A stretch of 64,000 bases of DNA, from the NCBI RefSeq assembly GCF_001465545.3, contig NZ_CP013480.3:1674001-1738000 (forward strand). Direction: 5' to 3'. Source of the stretch: Pandoraea norimbergensis. Lineage in GTDB: Bacteria > Pseudomonadota > Gammaproteobacteria > Burkholderiales > Burkholderiaceae. Positions 31,626-40,415 of this stretch are shown here, piece after piece (position 1 is the stretch's first letter; each line of letters begins with the position of its first letter). Both the position numbers and the translations under genes were made by a program. The notes under the pieces were generated by a model. The model worked only from the letters and a program-made list of their open reading frames with translations. It ran no database searches and was not told the origin of the DNA.

Positions 31626-31665
31626 AGTGACACGCGTCGCAGCCAGATATCTACTGGAGAAATTC

Positions 31666-31923
31666 ATGATCAGCGCTGAACTAGGCCGACAGCTTGAGGC
31701 TTACATCACAGAGCTTGTCGAGAAGGGGCGTTACGGCTCGAAGAGTGAGGTGCTGCGCGAGGGAGTGAGACTGATTCAGGATCGGGAAGCTCAGCTCGCG
31801 GCGCTGGATGCCGTGGTCGAGCGGAGTGTCGCTGACTCGGACGCTGGGCGTGGCCAGCCGGCTACTGATGTGTTCGACCGACTCGAGAGGAAGTATCAGG
31901 CGATGGTGACCGACAAGGCATGA
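31666..31923 (+). CDS. parD: ParD-family type II antitoxin
   Basis: Antitoxin of 85 residues. The N-terminal ribbon-helix-helix (MISAELGRQLEAYITELVEKGRYGSKSEVLREGVRLIQDRE) would bind its own promoter, and the acidic C-terminus would wrap and neutralise ParE. ATG 31666 is chosen because GGAG sits 7-10 bases upstream and the N-terminus then matches ParD; an in-frame ATG at 31600 is unlikely. Its stop overlaps the parE start (ATGA), the usual coupling for such pairs. Confidence 0.9.
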   Translation: MISAELGRQLEAYITELVEKGRYGSKSEVLREGVRLIQDREAQLAALDAVVERSVADSDAGRGQPATDVFDRLERKYQAMVTDKA

Positions 31924-32219
31924 TCGTTCACATACTCCCGGAAGCCATCTTCGACCTTGAATCCATCGGCGATTACATCGCGCTCGACAACCCTGGCCGG
32001 GCGATAACGTTCATTCAGGAGCTGCGGGCCAAATGTTTGGACCTTCCCGACATGCCGCTCGCGTTCCCGTTGGTGCCCCGCTACGAGCGATACGGAATCC
32101 GTCATCGGGTTCACGGTAACTACCAAATCTTCTACCGCGTGATCGAGTCGAAAAAGCGAGTCGATGTCGTTCACGTCATCCACAGCGCGCGCAACTACGC
32201 TGCGATTCTGTTCCCGTAA
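31920..32219 (+). CDS. parE: ParE-family type II toxin
   Basis: RelE/ParE-superfamily toxin of 99 residues; ParE toxins poison DNA gyrase. Visible features are FDLESIGDYIALDNPGRAITFIQEL at the N-terminal helical hairpin, the basic strand YGIRHRVHGNYQIFYRV, and the terminal VIHSARNYAAILF motif (usually H-x-RR/RN). It overlaps parD by four bases. The pair is compact and intact, and sits in an accessory stretch beside tRNA-Pro. Confidence 0.92.
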   Translation: MIVHILPEAIFDLESIGDYIALDNPGRAITFIQELRAKCLDLPDMPLAFPLVPRYERYGIRHRVHGNYQIFYRVIESKKRVDVVHVIHSARNYAAILFP

Positions 32220-32287
32220 GTGTTCCATCAAAGAATCTGGAGAGGGCGAAAGAGCGCTTCGGCCGAGTGAGTTGCCATCCGCGTCCA

Positions 32288-33214
32288 TCACTCCACCCCC
32301 ATATGCCCGCGATCGTTGATTTCGCGGATGAGTGAGCGCAGCGCGCTGACGATACGCTCGGTTAAGCCCTCGGGCGGACGTCGTTTCGCCCACACCAGTC
32401 CCACATCCATCGACGGCACGCTTGTGCTCAGATCCCGCCGCAAGATTCGTCCACCATCGATCGACCATGGGCGGTAGACCAGATCCGACAGAATCGACAC
32501 GCCATAGCCTTGCGCCACCAGACTGCGAATCGATTCAATAGACCGCGTGCGGAAATGCACGACCGGTTCAACATGCGCTGCATGCCAATAGCGCTCGACC
32601 GTCTGCACGTGTTCGTCCATATCCAGTAGCAGAAACCGCTGACCCCGTACGTCGTCGAGCGTGACGCTCGCCTTGTCGAGCAACGGGTGCCCGGGGCTCG
32701 TCCAGAGCCGGCGCGTGGAGCGCAGCATCGTCTGCAAGACCAGCCCGTCGGCCACCACATTCGACACCAGCAGTAACGCCAGATCGATGTCGCCGGCGAG
32801 CACCTCCGCTTCCACCGCTTCGCGATCGCCCTCGATCAGCGTGAGTTCGACATTCGGGAAACGCTTGGACAACATGCTCGCCACCGAAGGCAACAAATAC
32901 GCCGAAATCGTCTCAGTGACCGCAAGCCGCAGGCGCCCGCCAGCATCGTCGGGCAAGGTGCGTGCTTCGTGAAGCGCATCGTCGGTGGCGTTCAAAATGC
33001 GATACGCATGCCGTAGAAACCGTTCTCCCGCCTCAGTCGGGCGCAACCCCTTCGCATGCCGGACGAACAACTGCGCCCCCACGATCACTTCCAGATTCTG
33101 CAACGCAATCGTCAACGACGACTGCGAAGCACTGCACCGTTCGGCGGCCCGCATCACTTGCCCAGTCTCGGCCACGGCCACGAAATACTCGATCTGACGG
33201 AGGGTTGGCTTCAT
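32288..33214 (-). CDS. LysR-family transcriptional regulator
   Basis: A 308-residue LysR protein. The N-terminal winged helix-turn-helix is at about 1-60 (LRQIEYFVAVAETGQVMRAAERCSASQSSLTIALQNLE), followed by a linker helix and a periplasmic-binding-protein-like effector domain starting about LRLAVTETISAYLLPSVASML. It diverges from the molybdoenzyme fusion gene across an AT-rich 98-base region (TTTAAAAAATCAATATTG and similar). It is therefore the likely activator of the 33.3-39.4 kb cluster. Confidence 0.93.
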   Translation of the reverse strand: MKPTLRQIEYFVAVAETGQVMRAAERCSASQSSLTIALQNLEVIVGAQLFVRHAKGLRPTEAGERFLRHAYRILNATDDALHEARTLPDDAGGRLRLAVTETISAYLLPSVASMLSKRFPNVELTLIEGDREAVEAEVLAGDIDLALLLVSNVVADGLVLQTMLRSTRRLWTSPGHPLLDKASVTLDDVRGQRFLLLDMDEHVQTVERYWHAAHVEPVVHFRTRSIESIRSLVAQGYGVSILSDLVYRPWSIDGGRILRRDLSTSVPSMDVGLVWAKRRPPEGLTERIVSALRSLIREINDRGHMGVE

Positions 33215-33312
33215 TTAAAAAATCAATATTGCAAAGTATATTTTTTATATTAGTAATAAAAAGAGCCGCTGTATAGCATCGGAACATCGATTCCTATAGA
33301 GACGGACGGGAC
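33215..33312. promoter_or_regulatory. AT-rich divergent promoter region of the LysR and molybdoenzyme genes
   Basis: The 98-base spacer is strikingly AT-rich against GC-rich surroundings between about 33215 and 33270. It contains several near-palindromic stretches such as AAAGTATATTTTTTATATT that could hold LysR-type T-N11-A sites. Exact operators cannot be fixed by eye. Confidence 0.4.
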
Positions 33313-36300
33313 ATGGTTCAGGAGGTCAAGCCCGGGTTCTGCACGCTGTGCAGATCTCGCTGCGGCACGCTCAATCGGGTGGAAAACGATGCACTGATTG
33401 CGGTCGAACCCGATCCGTCGCATCCGAACGGCGCTGCCATGTGCCGCAAGGGCAAGGCCGCGCCTGAACTCGTGCATCACCCCGACCGGCTGACGACACC
33501 GTTACGCCGGACCGCGCCCAAGGGGGCAGACGATCCCGGCTGGCAGCGCATCTCGTGGGACGAAGCGCTGACTGAAATTGCGACGCGGCTAGGCGACATC
33601 CGCCGAGAAAGCGGAGCACATGCCGTGGCCTTCGGCGTGACGACGCCGAGCGGGACGCCGTTGTCCGACAGCATCGACTGGATCGAACGCTTCATCCGGG
33701 TGTTCGGCAGCCCGAACACCGTCTACGCGACGGAAATCTGCAACTGGCACAAAGACTTCGCACACGCATTCACGTTCGGCTGCGGCATGCCGACGGCCGA
33801 CTATGCGCAAGCGGACGTCATCATGCTCTGGGGCCACAACCCGACGAGTACCTGGCTGAGTCAGGCCAACGCCATCGGGCGCGGACGTGTCCGCGGCGCG
33901 AAGCTGCTCGTCGTCGACCCGCGCAAAACGCCGCTTGCTGCCGACGCCGACGCGTGGCTGCCGGTGCGCCCCGGCACCGATGCCGCATTGGCGCTCGGTC
34001 TCGCACGCAGGCTGATCGACACCGGGCGCTATGACGAGACATTCGTGCGCCGGTGGACCAACGCCCCATTACTCGTGCGCAACGACAATGGCCTCTTCCT
34101 GCGCATGGGCGATCTGAACACGACGCCTGCGGGCGATGCGCTTCCCGATGCCTTCGTGATCTGGGACGAGGCCACTGGCGCGCCTCAGGCCTACGACACA
34201 ACGCACGCGCTAAGCCGCGACGCCGCCAATCGCGCGGCCCTGCGCGGCGAATTCATCCTGAGCGCCAATGACGGCTCGCACATCAGTTGTCGGCCGGCGT
34301 TTGATCATCTTTGCGAAGGGCTCGCCGATTACGATCCGGTGACGGTGAGCGAATTGTGCGGTGTCTCGCCTGAACAACTCGATGCCGCAGCCAACCTGTT
34401 CACCGGCGCCCAACGCGTGGCTTATCACGCCTGGTCCGGTGTCGCGCAGCATGCGAACGCCACGCAAATCGAGCGTGCCATCGCTGTCGTCTATGCACTC
34501 ACAGGAAGCTTCGACCGGCGCGGCGGCAATCGCGTGATGACGCGCCAACCCGTGAACGCCGTCAGCCAGCACGATCTGTTGAGTCCTGAGCAACAGGCGA
34601 GAGCACTGGGCATCGACGAACGCCCGCTGGGGCCGCCAGCGCGTGGCTGGGTGACGGCACGCGACACGTACCGGGCGATTCTCGACGGCGATCCCTACCG
34701 CGTGCGAGCGCTGTTCTGCTTCGGCACCAATGTGCTGGCTTCGCAGGCCGACTACGAGATGGCGCGCGACGCGCTCGAAGCGCTCGAATTCCACGTCCAC
34801 TGCGATCTGTTCGAGACGCCCTCTGCGCGTTACGCCGATATTCTGCTGCCGGTGAATACGCCGTGGGAGCGCGAAGGACTGCGTGCGGGCTTCGAAATCG
34901 ACGACCGGGCCGACGCCTTGATTCAACTGCGTCAGCGCATGGTGTCGCCGCGCGGTGAATCGCGCAGCGACAACGACATCGTGTTCGATCTCGCCGTGCG
35001 GCTGGGGATGGGCGAGGCCTTCTTCGGCGGCCGTCTCGAAGCCGGCTGGAATTACCAGCTTGCCCCGACCGGACTCGACGTGCAGACGCTGCGCGCGCAT
35101 CCCGAGGGCATCTCACGTCCGCAGCCGCAGTACGAGCGCAAGTACGCTCGCACCGAGGCAGGCGGCGTGCGCGGGTTTGCCACCGAAACCCGGCGCGTCG
35201 AGCTGTATTCCGAGCGGCTGCTGCGTCACGGCTATCCGCCGGTGCCAGTGCATGTGGCTGTGCGTGCCACGACCGAAGTCGACGGGGCACATTTCCCGCT
35301 GGTCCTCGGCTCAACCAAGAACGGCTACTACTGCCACAGCCAGCATCGCGGACTCGCGAGTCTGCGCATGCGTGCCCCCGACCCGGTGGTGCATCTGCAT
35401 CCGTCGTTGGCAGAGCAGAAACAACTCGCCGCGGGCGACTGGGTGAAGGTGACGACACCGGCCGGTGTTGCTCGCTTTCGCGCCGCGTTCGACGAAGGGC
35501 TCGCGCCCGATGTGGTGCTCGCAGAGTATGGCTGGTGGCAGGCATGCGACAGCGTAGGCCGTCGCGGCTTCACCATGGCCGGTGAGCAGTCGAGCAACTA
35601 CAACGCGTTGGCGACGGCGCAGGACATCGATCCCATCAGCGGATCGTCGCCGTTGCGGTCATTACGCTGCGACATTACACGTGATGCAGCAAGCGATCCG
35701 GCGCATCGGCCGTGGCAAGGCATGGCGCGATTTCGCATTGCCGGACTCACCCCGGCGGCAGACGGCGTTCGCGCCATCGCGTTCGAACCGCTCGACGAAG
35801 TGGGGCTGCCCGACTATCTGGCGGGACAGCATGTGACCGTGCGCGTGCCGATTCCGGGCCACGCGCAGCCCCTGACTCGTGCCTATTCGCTCACAGGACC
35901 GGCCAATGAGCGCGAGCGTCGCGGCTATCGCATTGCCGTGCGGCATCAGCAAGGGCGCACGCGTGAAGGCGAGGCGTTCGAGGGCACGGTGTCCAGTTGG
36001 CTCAACACGGGTGCGCGCGTGGGCGATGTCATCGAACTGGGCGCACCGTCTGGACGCTTTGTTTTGCCGCTGCAAACCCGACAACCGGTTGTGTGCTTCG
36101 CCGGCGGTATCGGCATCACGCCGTTTCTCTGTTATCTCGAGTCGCTGGCAGCGCAAGCGGAGCAGGCCGGACACGCGACGACGCAGACCCCTGAGGTTTG
36201 GCTGCATTACGCGAACCGAAACGGTGCCACGCACGCATTTCAGGCGAGACTGGCGGCGCTCGCGCTGCGTCTGCCCGGCATCCACATCGTCAATTACTAC

Positions 36301-36786
36301 GACGCACCCCGCGATGCCGATGTGCTTGGCCGCGATTACGCCACCACCGAGCGGTTGTCTGCTGCCGTGGTGTCCGACGACCTGATCGCCCGTCGCGCAC
36401 GCTTCTACCTGTGCGGCCCGGAGCCCATGATGGCCGCCGTGATGGGCGGGCTTGCCGCCCGTGGCGTGCCCGCGTTCGACATGTTCAAGGAAGCGTTCCG
36501 CTCGCCGAGCGCGCCGCGTGTCGATGCCGACGCCGCATGGCCGGTCACCTTCGCCCGGTCGGGACGCGAAGCCGTCTGGACGCCGTCGCAGGGCAGTCTG
36601 CTGTCGTTTGCAGAATCGCTGGGGCTGACATTGCCGAGCGGCTGCCGCGTCGGGCAATGCGAGAGCTGCGCGGTGCGCGTGCTGTCCGGCGAAGTCGATC
36701 ACATGAGCGACGTCGCGCTCGACGAGCCCGGCATGTGTCTGGCCTGTCAGGCCGTGCCGCGCGAAGCCGTCGTGATCGACGCCTGA
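33313..36786 (+). CDS. Molybdopterin oxidoreductase fused to an FMN/NAD(P)H reductase and [2Fe-2S] domain
   Basis: A single 1157-residue protein containing a complete electron path. Residues 1-60 form a molybdopterin [4Fe-4S] domain with C10, C13, C17 and C44. A DMSO-reductase-family catalytic core follows to about 690, with C143 (EICNWHKD) the likely Mo ligand, and a dinucleotide-binding domain to about 790. From about 815 comes a phthalate-dioxygenase-reductase-like module: flavin motif RAYSLTG, NAD motif GGIGITPFLCYL, and YLCGPEPMMAAVM. A plant-type ferredoxin ends the protein, with cysteines 1111, 1116, 1119 and 1145. No Tat signal, so it is cytoplasmic. The substrate is unknown; its neighbours are an ornithine cyclodeaminase homologue and an AtoE-type transporter. 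Confidence 0.88.
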   Translation: MVQEVKPGFCTLCRSRCGTLNRVENDALIAVEPDPSHPNGAAMCRKGKAAPELVHHPDRLTTPLRRTAPKGADDPGWQRISWDEALTEIATRLGDIRRESGAHAVAFGVTTPSGTPLSDSIDWIERFIRVFGSPNTVYATEICNWHKDFAHAFTFGCGMPTADYAQADVIMLWGHNPTSTWLSQANAIGRGRVRGAKLLVVDPRKTPLAADADAWLPVRPGTDAALALGLARRLIDTGRYDETFVRRWTNAPLLVRNDNGLFLRMGDLNTTPAGDALPDAFVIWDEATGAPQAYDTTHALSRDAANRAALRGEFILSANDGSHISCRPAFDHLCEGLADYDPVTVSELCGVSPEQLDAAANLFTGAQRVAYHAWSGVAQHANATQIERAIAVVYALTGSFDRRGGNRVMTRQPVNAVSQHDLLSPEQQARALGIDERPLGPPARGWVTARDTYRAILDGDPYRVRALFCFGTNVLASQADYEMARDALEALEFHVHCDLFETPSARYADILLPVNTPWEREGLRAGFEIDDRADALIQLRQRMVSPRGESRSDNDIVFDLAVRLGMGEAFFGGRLEAGWNYQLAPTGLDVQTLRAHPEGISRPQPQYERKYARTEAGGVRGFATETRRVELYSERLLRHGYPPVPVHVAVRATTEVDGAHFPLVLGSTKNGYYCHSQHRGLASLRMRAPDPVVHLHPSLAEQKQLAAGDWVKVTTPAGVARFRAAFDEGLAPDVVLAEYGWWQACDSVGRRGFTMAGEQSSNYNALATAQDIDPISGSSPLRSLRCDITRDAASDPAHRPWQGMARFRIAGLTPAADGVRAIAFEPLDEVGLPDYLAGQHVTVRVPIPGHAQPLTRAYSLTGPANERERRGYRIAVRHQQGRTREGEAFEGTVSSWLNTGARVGDVIELGAPSGRFVLPLQTRQPVVCFAGGIGITPFLCYLESLAAQAEQAGHATTQTPEVWLHYANRNGATHAFQARLAALALRLPGIHIVNYYDAPRDADVLGRDYATTERLSAAVVSDDLIARRARFYLCGPEPMMAAVMGGLAARGVPAFDMFKEAFRSPSAPRVDADAAWPVTFARSGREAVWTPSQGSLLSFAESLGLTLPSGCRVGQCESCAVRVLSGEVDHMSDVALDEPGMCLACQAVPREAVVIDA

Positions 36787-36820
36787 AATTTCCATCCCAT
36801 TTCGAAGAGGAACCTTGTTC

Positions 36821-37759
36821 ATGAAAATCATCGACGCCCAAGCCACTCGCGACGCACTGGCGTTCGGCCCGTTGCTGGACGCATTGCGCACCATGTTCAT
36901 CGAGGGGTGCGAAGTGCCGTTGCGCCACACGCACATCATTCCCGAACCGGGGATGCAGGCCGGCATGACCGTGCTGATCATGCCGGCATGGCAGCCGGGC
37001 GGGCTGATGGGTATCAAGACGGTGAACATTGCGCCGGCCAACGCACAGCGTGGTGTGCCGGGGCTGCATTCGACCTATCTGCTGTACGACGCGAGTACCG
37101 GCGTGCCGCTCGCGCAGATGGACGGCAACGAGATCACATCGCGCCGCACGGCAGCCGCCTCGGCGCTGGCCGCCTCGTATCTGGCGCGCGAAGACGCGTC
37201 GCAGCTTGCGCTGCTCGGCGCGGGACGCGTCGGTTCGCTGGTGCCGCTCGCGTACCGTGCTGTGCGCTCAATCACGCATGTCAGCGTGTGGGATCGCGAT
37301 ACGCAGGCCGCAGGACGTCTTGTCGAGCGCTTGCAGGAGCAGGGTCTCGATGCCGTCGTCAGCAAGAGCGCCGAAGCGGCTGTCGACGGTGCGGATATCG
37401 TCACCTGCGCGACCCTCGCCACCGAGCCGGTGGTGCAGGGCGAGTGGCTTGCCCCGGGCGTGCATCTGGATCTGATCGGCAGCTTCACGCCGCAGATGCG
37501 TGAGGCCAGCGACTCGTGTTTTGCGGGGGCTTCGCTATTCGTCGACACCGAGGAAGCGCTGGCGAAATCAGGCGAACTGCTCGGCCCGATGTCGCGCGGT
37601 GTGTTCTCGGCGCAGGACGTGCGCGGCACGCTGGCCGATCTGTGCCGCGCGGGACGCTTGCGTCGCGAGGGTGCTGGCGAGCGCACGGTGTTCAAGGCGG
37701 TCGGCACGGCGCTGGAAGATCTGGCGGCCGCTAAGCTCGTCTGGCAGGCAACGCAATAA
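36821..37759 (+). CDS. Ornithine cyclodeaminase / mu-crystallin family protein
   Basis: NAD(P)-dependent enzyme of 312 residues. The family includes ornithine cyclodeaminases, ketimine reductases and cyclic imino-acid reductases. Visible are the substrate-side segment RHTHIIPEPGMQAGMTVLIMPAW with K in GIKTVNI, the MDGNEITSRRTAAASALAASYLAR segment, and the Rossmann motif LGAGRVGSLVPLAYRAV. ATG 36821 is preceded by GAAGAGG ten bases away; an in-frame TTG at 36815 is less likely. It starts 34 bases after the molybdoenzyme gene, so they probably work in one pathway, perhaps on a nitrogen-containing acid. Confidence 0.85.
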   Translation: MKIIDAQATRDALAFGPLLDALRTMFIEGCEVPLRHTHIIPEPGMQAGMTVLIMPAWQPGGLMGIKTVNIAPANAQRGVPGLHSTYLLYDASTGVPLAQMDGNEITSRRTAAASALAASYLAREDASQLALLGAGRVGSLVPLAYRAVRSITHVSVWDRDTQAAGRLVERLQEQGLDAVVSKSAEAAVDGADIVTCATLATEPVVQGEWLAPGVHLDLIGSFTPQMREASDSCFAGASLFVDTEEALAKSGELLGPMSRGVFSAQDVRGTLADLCRAGRLRREGAGERTVFKAVGTALEDLAAAKLVWQATQ

Positions 37760-37902
37760 GACCGATCGCGTCGAGCGCGACAGCAAAAAGTGGCGGGCGG
37801 CGGTGTGCCGCAACCGAGGGGCAGGGGACTAGACGGAAATACGGGGCGGGCAGTGCGCGGTACGGCATCGCCGATCAATACACACATAAGGGAACGCAGG
37901 AA

Positions 37903-39351
37903 ATGAAACCGGGAACTTCACTATCGAGCACGATGGAAACGCCACACGACGGCGGCCCTCTGGAGCGTCTGGCGGCGTCGGTCACACGCTGGTCGGAACG
38001 CTGGTTTCCCGACGCGTATCTATTCGCGGCGCTGGCGGTCATCGTCTGCGCGGGCGGCGCGTTGGCGATCGGTGTGCCGGCCGTCAAGGTGGGTGTGGCG
38101 TTCGGTGACGGCTTCTGGAGCCTGATTCCGTTCACGATGCAAATGGCCATCGTGGCCATCTCGGGCTACGTGGTGGCGGTCTCGCCGCCGGCGGCGCTGC
38201 TCATCCGCAAGATGGCGGCTTTGCCGCGCAGCGGTCGCAGCGCGGTGGCGTACGTGGCGTTCGTCAGCATCGTGCTCTCGTTGTTCAACTGGGCCATCAG
38301 TCTGGTGTTCAGCGGCTTGCTGGTGCGGGCGATTGCGCGGCGCGAGAACATTCGCATGGATTACCGTGCCGGTGGCGCGGCGGCCTATCTGGGCATGGGC
38401 GCGACGTGGGCGCTCGGCCTGAGTTCGTCCGCCGCACAGTTGCAGGCCAATCCGGCGAGTCTGCCGAAGGCGCTGGTCGAGATCACCGGCGTGATCCCGT
38501 TCTCCGACACGATTTTCCTGCCGCAGTCGATGGCGATTGCGGGCGTCCTGACGGTGGTGTCTGTCGTGCTGGCCTATTTTTCGGCGCCGCGTGACGCGCG
38601 TGCGACGTTGGCCGCCGACCTCGGCGTGTCGCTCGACGATACGACGAAGACCTACGCGAAGCCGCAACGTCCGGGCGATTGGCTTGAGTACAGCCCGATC
38701 GTCACGGTGCTGATCGTGGCGCTCGGTGTGCTCTGGATCGGGCACGAGTTCACGACGAAAGACCCGTTGCTGGCGATCTCGAACCTGAACACGTACAACT
38801 TCGTCTTCTTGATGCTGGGCATGCTGCTCAACTGGCGTCCGCGCCGCTTTCTCGATGCGATTGCGAAGTCGGTCCCGTCGGTGGCCGGCGTGTTGATTCA
38901 GTTTCCGTTGTATGGGGGCATCGCGTATCTGCTGACCAAAGCGCCGGGCATCGATGGGCAGACGCTCTCACATCATCTGTCGAGCTTCTTCGTGGCGATC
39001 TCGTCGCAGTCGTCTTTCCCCGGCGTCATGGGCGTGTATTCGGCGGTGCTGGGCTTTTTCGTGCCGTCGGGCGGGGGCAAGTGGATCATCGAAGCGCCTT
39101 ACGTCATGCAGGCCGCCAACGATCTACATGTTCATCTGGGATGGGCGGTGACGGTCTACAACGCCGCCGAAGCGTTGCCGAATCTGATCAATCCGTTCTG
39201 GATGCTGCCGTTGCTCGGCGTGCTCGGTCTGCGTGCGCGCGATGTGGTCGGTTATACGTTCACGCAACTGCTGGTGCACTTCCCGGTGGTGATCGTCATG
39301 CTGTGGCTGCTGGCGCAAACGTTGACCTATCATCCGCCGGTCATGCCGTGA
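37903..39351 (+). CDS. AtoE-type short-chain fatty acid transporter
   Basis: Polytopic inner-membrane protein of 482 residues with about twelve hydrophobic segments, matching the TIGR00366/AtoE family. The N-terminal RLAASVTRWSERWFPDAYLFAALAVIV and the conserved SGGGKWIIEAPYVMQAAND with HLGWAVTVYNAAEALPNLINPFWMLPLLG are diagnostic. The best-known member takes up acetoacetate and butyrate. It follows the cyclodeaminase homologue by 143 bases, so it likely imports the substrate or related acid for this cluster. Confidence 0.88.
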   Translation: MKPGTSLSSTMETPHDGGPLERLAASVTRWSERWFPDAYLFAALAVIVCAGGALAIGVPAVKVGVAFGDGFWSLIPFTMQMAIVAISGYVVAVSPPAALLIRKMAALPRSGRSAVAYVAFVSIVLSLFNWAISLVFSGLLVRAIARRENIRMDYRAGGAAAYLGMGATWALGLSSSAAQLQANPASLPKALVEITGVIPFSDTIFLPQSMAIAGVLTVVSVVLAYFSAPRDARATLAADLGVSLDDTTKTYAKPQRPGDWLEYSPIVTVLIVALGVLWIGHEFTTKDPLLAISNLNTYNFVFLMLGMLLNWRPRRFLDAIAKSVPSVAGVLIQFPLYGGIAYLLTKAPGIDGQTLSHHLSSFFVAISSQSSFPGVMGVYSAVLGFFVPSGGGKWIIEAPYVMQAANDLHVHLGWAVTVYNAAEALPNLINPFWMLPLLGVLGLRARDVVGYTFTQLLVHFPVVIVMLWLLAQTLTYHPPVMP

Positions 39352-39374
39352 TGGTGTGATGGTGGGGAAGGGCG

Positions 39375-40265
39375 TCATTCGCCGGATACCGCCTCTGGGT
39401 ATCCGGCGTCCTTGAGATCGGTAGCGGTCGAAGTGCGCCTGTCAGGCAGTCTTTCCGCCATGTACCGCCCCGGCGACGTGCCGAGTGCGGTGCGAAACAT
39501 CGTCACGAAACTCCCGGCGCTTTCGTAGCCCAGGTCGTCAGCCACCTGCTGAACGGACGCGCCGCTACTCAGCCATTTCACCGCCAGCATGAGATTGAGT
39601 TGCTGCCGCCAGCGACCGAAACTCATCCCGGTTTGCTCGGTCAGCAAACGCGAGAGCGTTCGCTCGCTCACGCCCACGTGTCGTGCCCAGGTTCGTATCG
39701 TTCCGCGCTCGGCGGGCGTCTCCATGATGGCCTCGGCAATCTTGCGAAGCCGCGAATCGGACGGCATCGGCAGATGGAGATTGCCAATCGGCGCGGCGGC
39801 GAGTTCGTCGAGCAGCAGCACCGCCAGGTGCGACTCCGCACCGCCTTCCGGGTAGCGCATCGGAAACGACGCGGAGCGAATCACCAACTCGCGCAGCAGT
39901 GGCGTCGTCGAGATCGCACAGCACGTCGACGGCAGATGCGATGCCACGGCTGGATCGATGAAGGCCACGTACACCTCCACGGTGCCCGCCGCCGTCACCT
40001 TGTGCAGCACACTGCCGGGCACCCAGAGCGCGCTCTGGGGCGGCACCATCCACAGACTGCCCTCGATCTCGCAGGTGAGCGCGCCGCGCAGCAAGAGCAT
40101 GAACTGCGCCTTCTTGTGTGTGTGGAAGTCCTTCTCATGCCGGTGTTCGCCATCGTCAGTGGTGGCGACATCGATGCCCGCAGCACCGATCGTCACCACC
40201 GGGCGAGGGACGAGGTCCGGGTCTTCCCATTCGAAGGGATCGGTCAAGGAGGTCAGCACAGGCAT
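39375..40265 (-). CDS. AraC-family transcriptional regulator (cupin + HTH)
   Basis: A 296-residue regulator. The N-terminal cupin-like sensor (HRHEKDFHTHKKAQFMLLLRGALTCE) is followed by a C-terminal pair of helix-turn-helices (HVGVSERTLSRLLTEQTGMSFGRWRQQLNLMLAVKWL and VQQVADDLGYESAGSFVTMFRTALGTSPGRYM). It converges on the AtoE gene and diverges from the methyltransferase/flavin-protein pair across 150 bases. Control of the latter pair is the simplest reading. Confidence 0.9.
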   Translation of the reverse strand: MPVLTSLTDPFEWEDPDLVPRPVVTIGAAGIDVATTDDGEHRHEKDFHTHKKAQFMLLLRGALTCEIEGSLWMVPPQSALWVPGSVLHKVTAAGTVEVYVAFIDPAVASHLPSTCCAISTTPLLRELVIRSASFPMRYPEGGAESHLAVLLLDELAAAPIGNLHLPMPSDSRLRKIAEAIMETPAERGTIRTWARHVGVSERTLSRLLTEQTGMSFGRWRQQLNLMLAVKWLSSGASVQQVADDLGYESAGSFVTMFRTALGTSPGRYMAERLPDRRTSTATDLKDAGYPEAVSGE

Positions 40266-40415
40266 GGCATGAGCGCTCAGGCGCGGTTTTCAGACGATTG
40301 GCAAGAATTCAGAACATATTGGCGGAATTTCCCAATGTCGCCAAGTCACGCCTTTTCTACCATGCATCCACGGCGCGCGGATTTTCCGTTCGCCATGGCG
40401 CATAGGAAGCGAATC

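Noticed and set aside
30428..32300. tRNA-Pro as an active integration site with direct repeats
   Set aside because: No repeated tRNA 3' end and no integrase gene were found downstream within the window, so only a decayed-island suggestion is kept.
39600..40415. N-terminal extension of the methyltransferase across the AraC gene
   Set aside because: The extra 272 residues are the antisense of the AraC regulator. ATG 40416 has a good ribosome-binding site and a family-like N-terminus.
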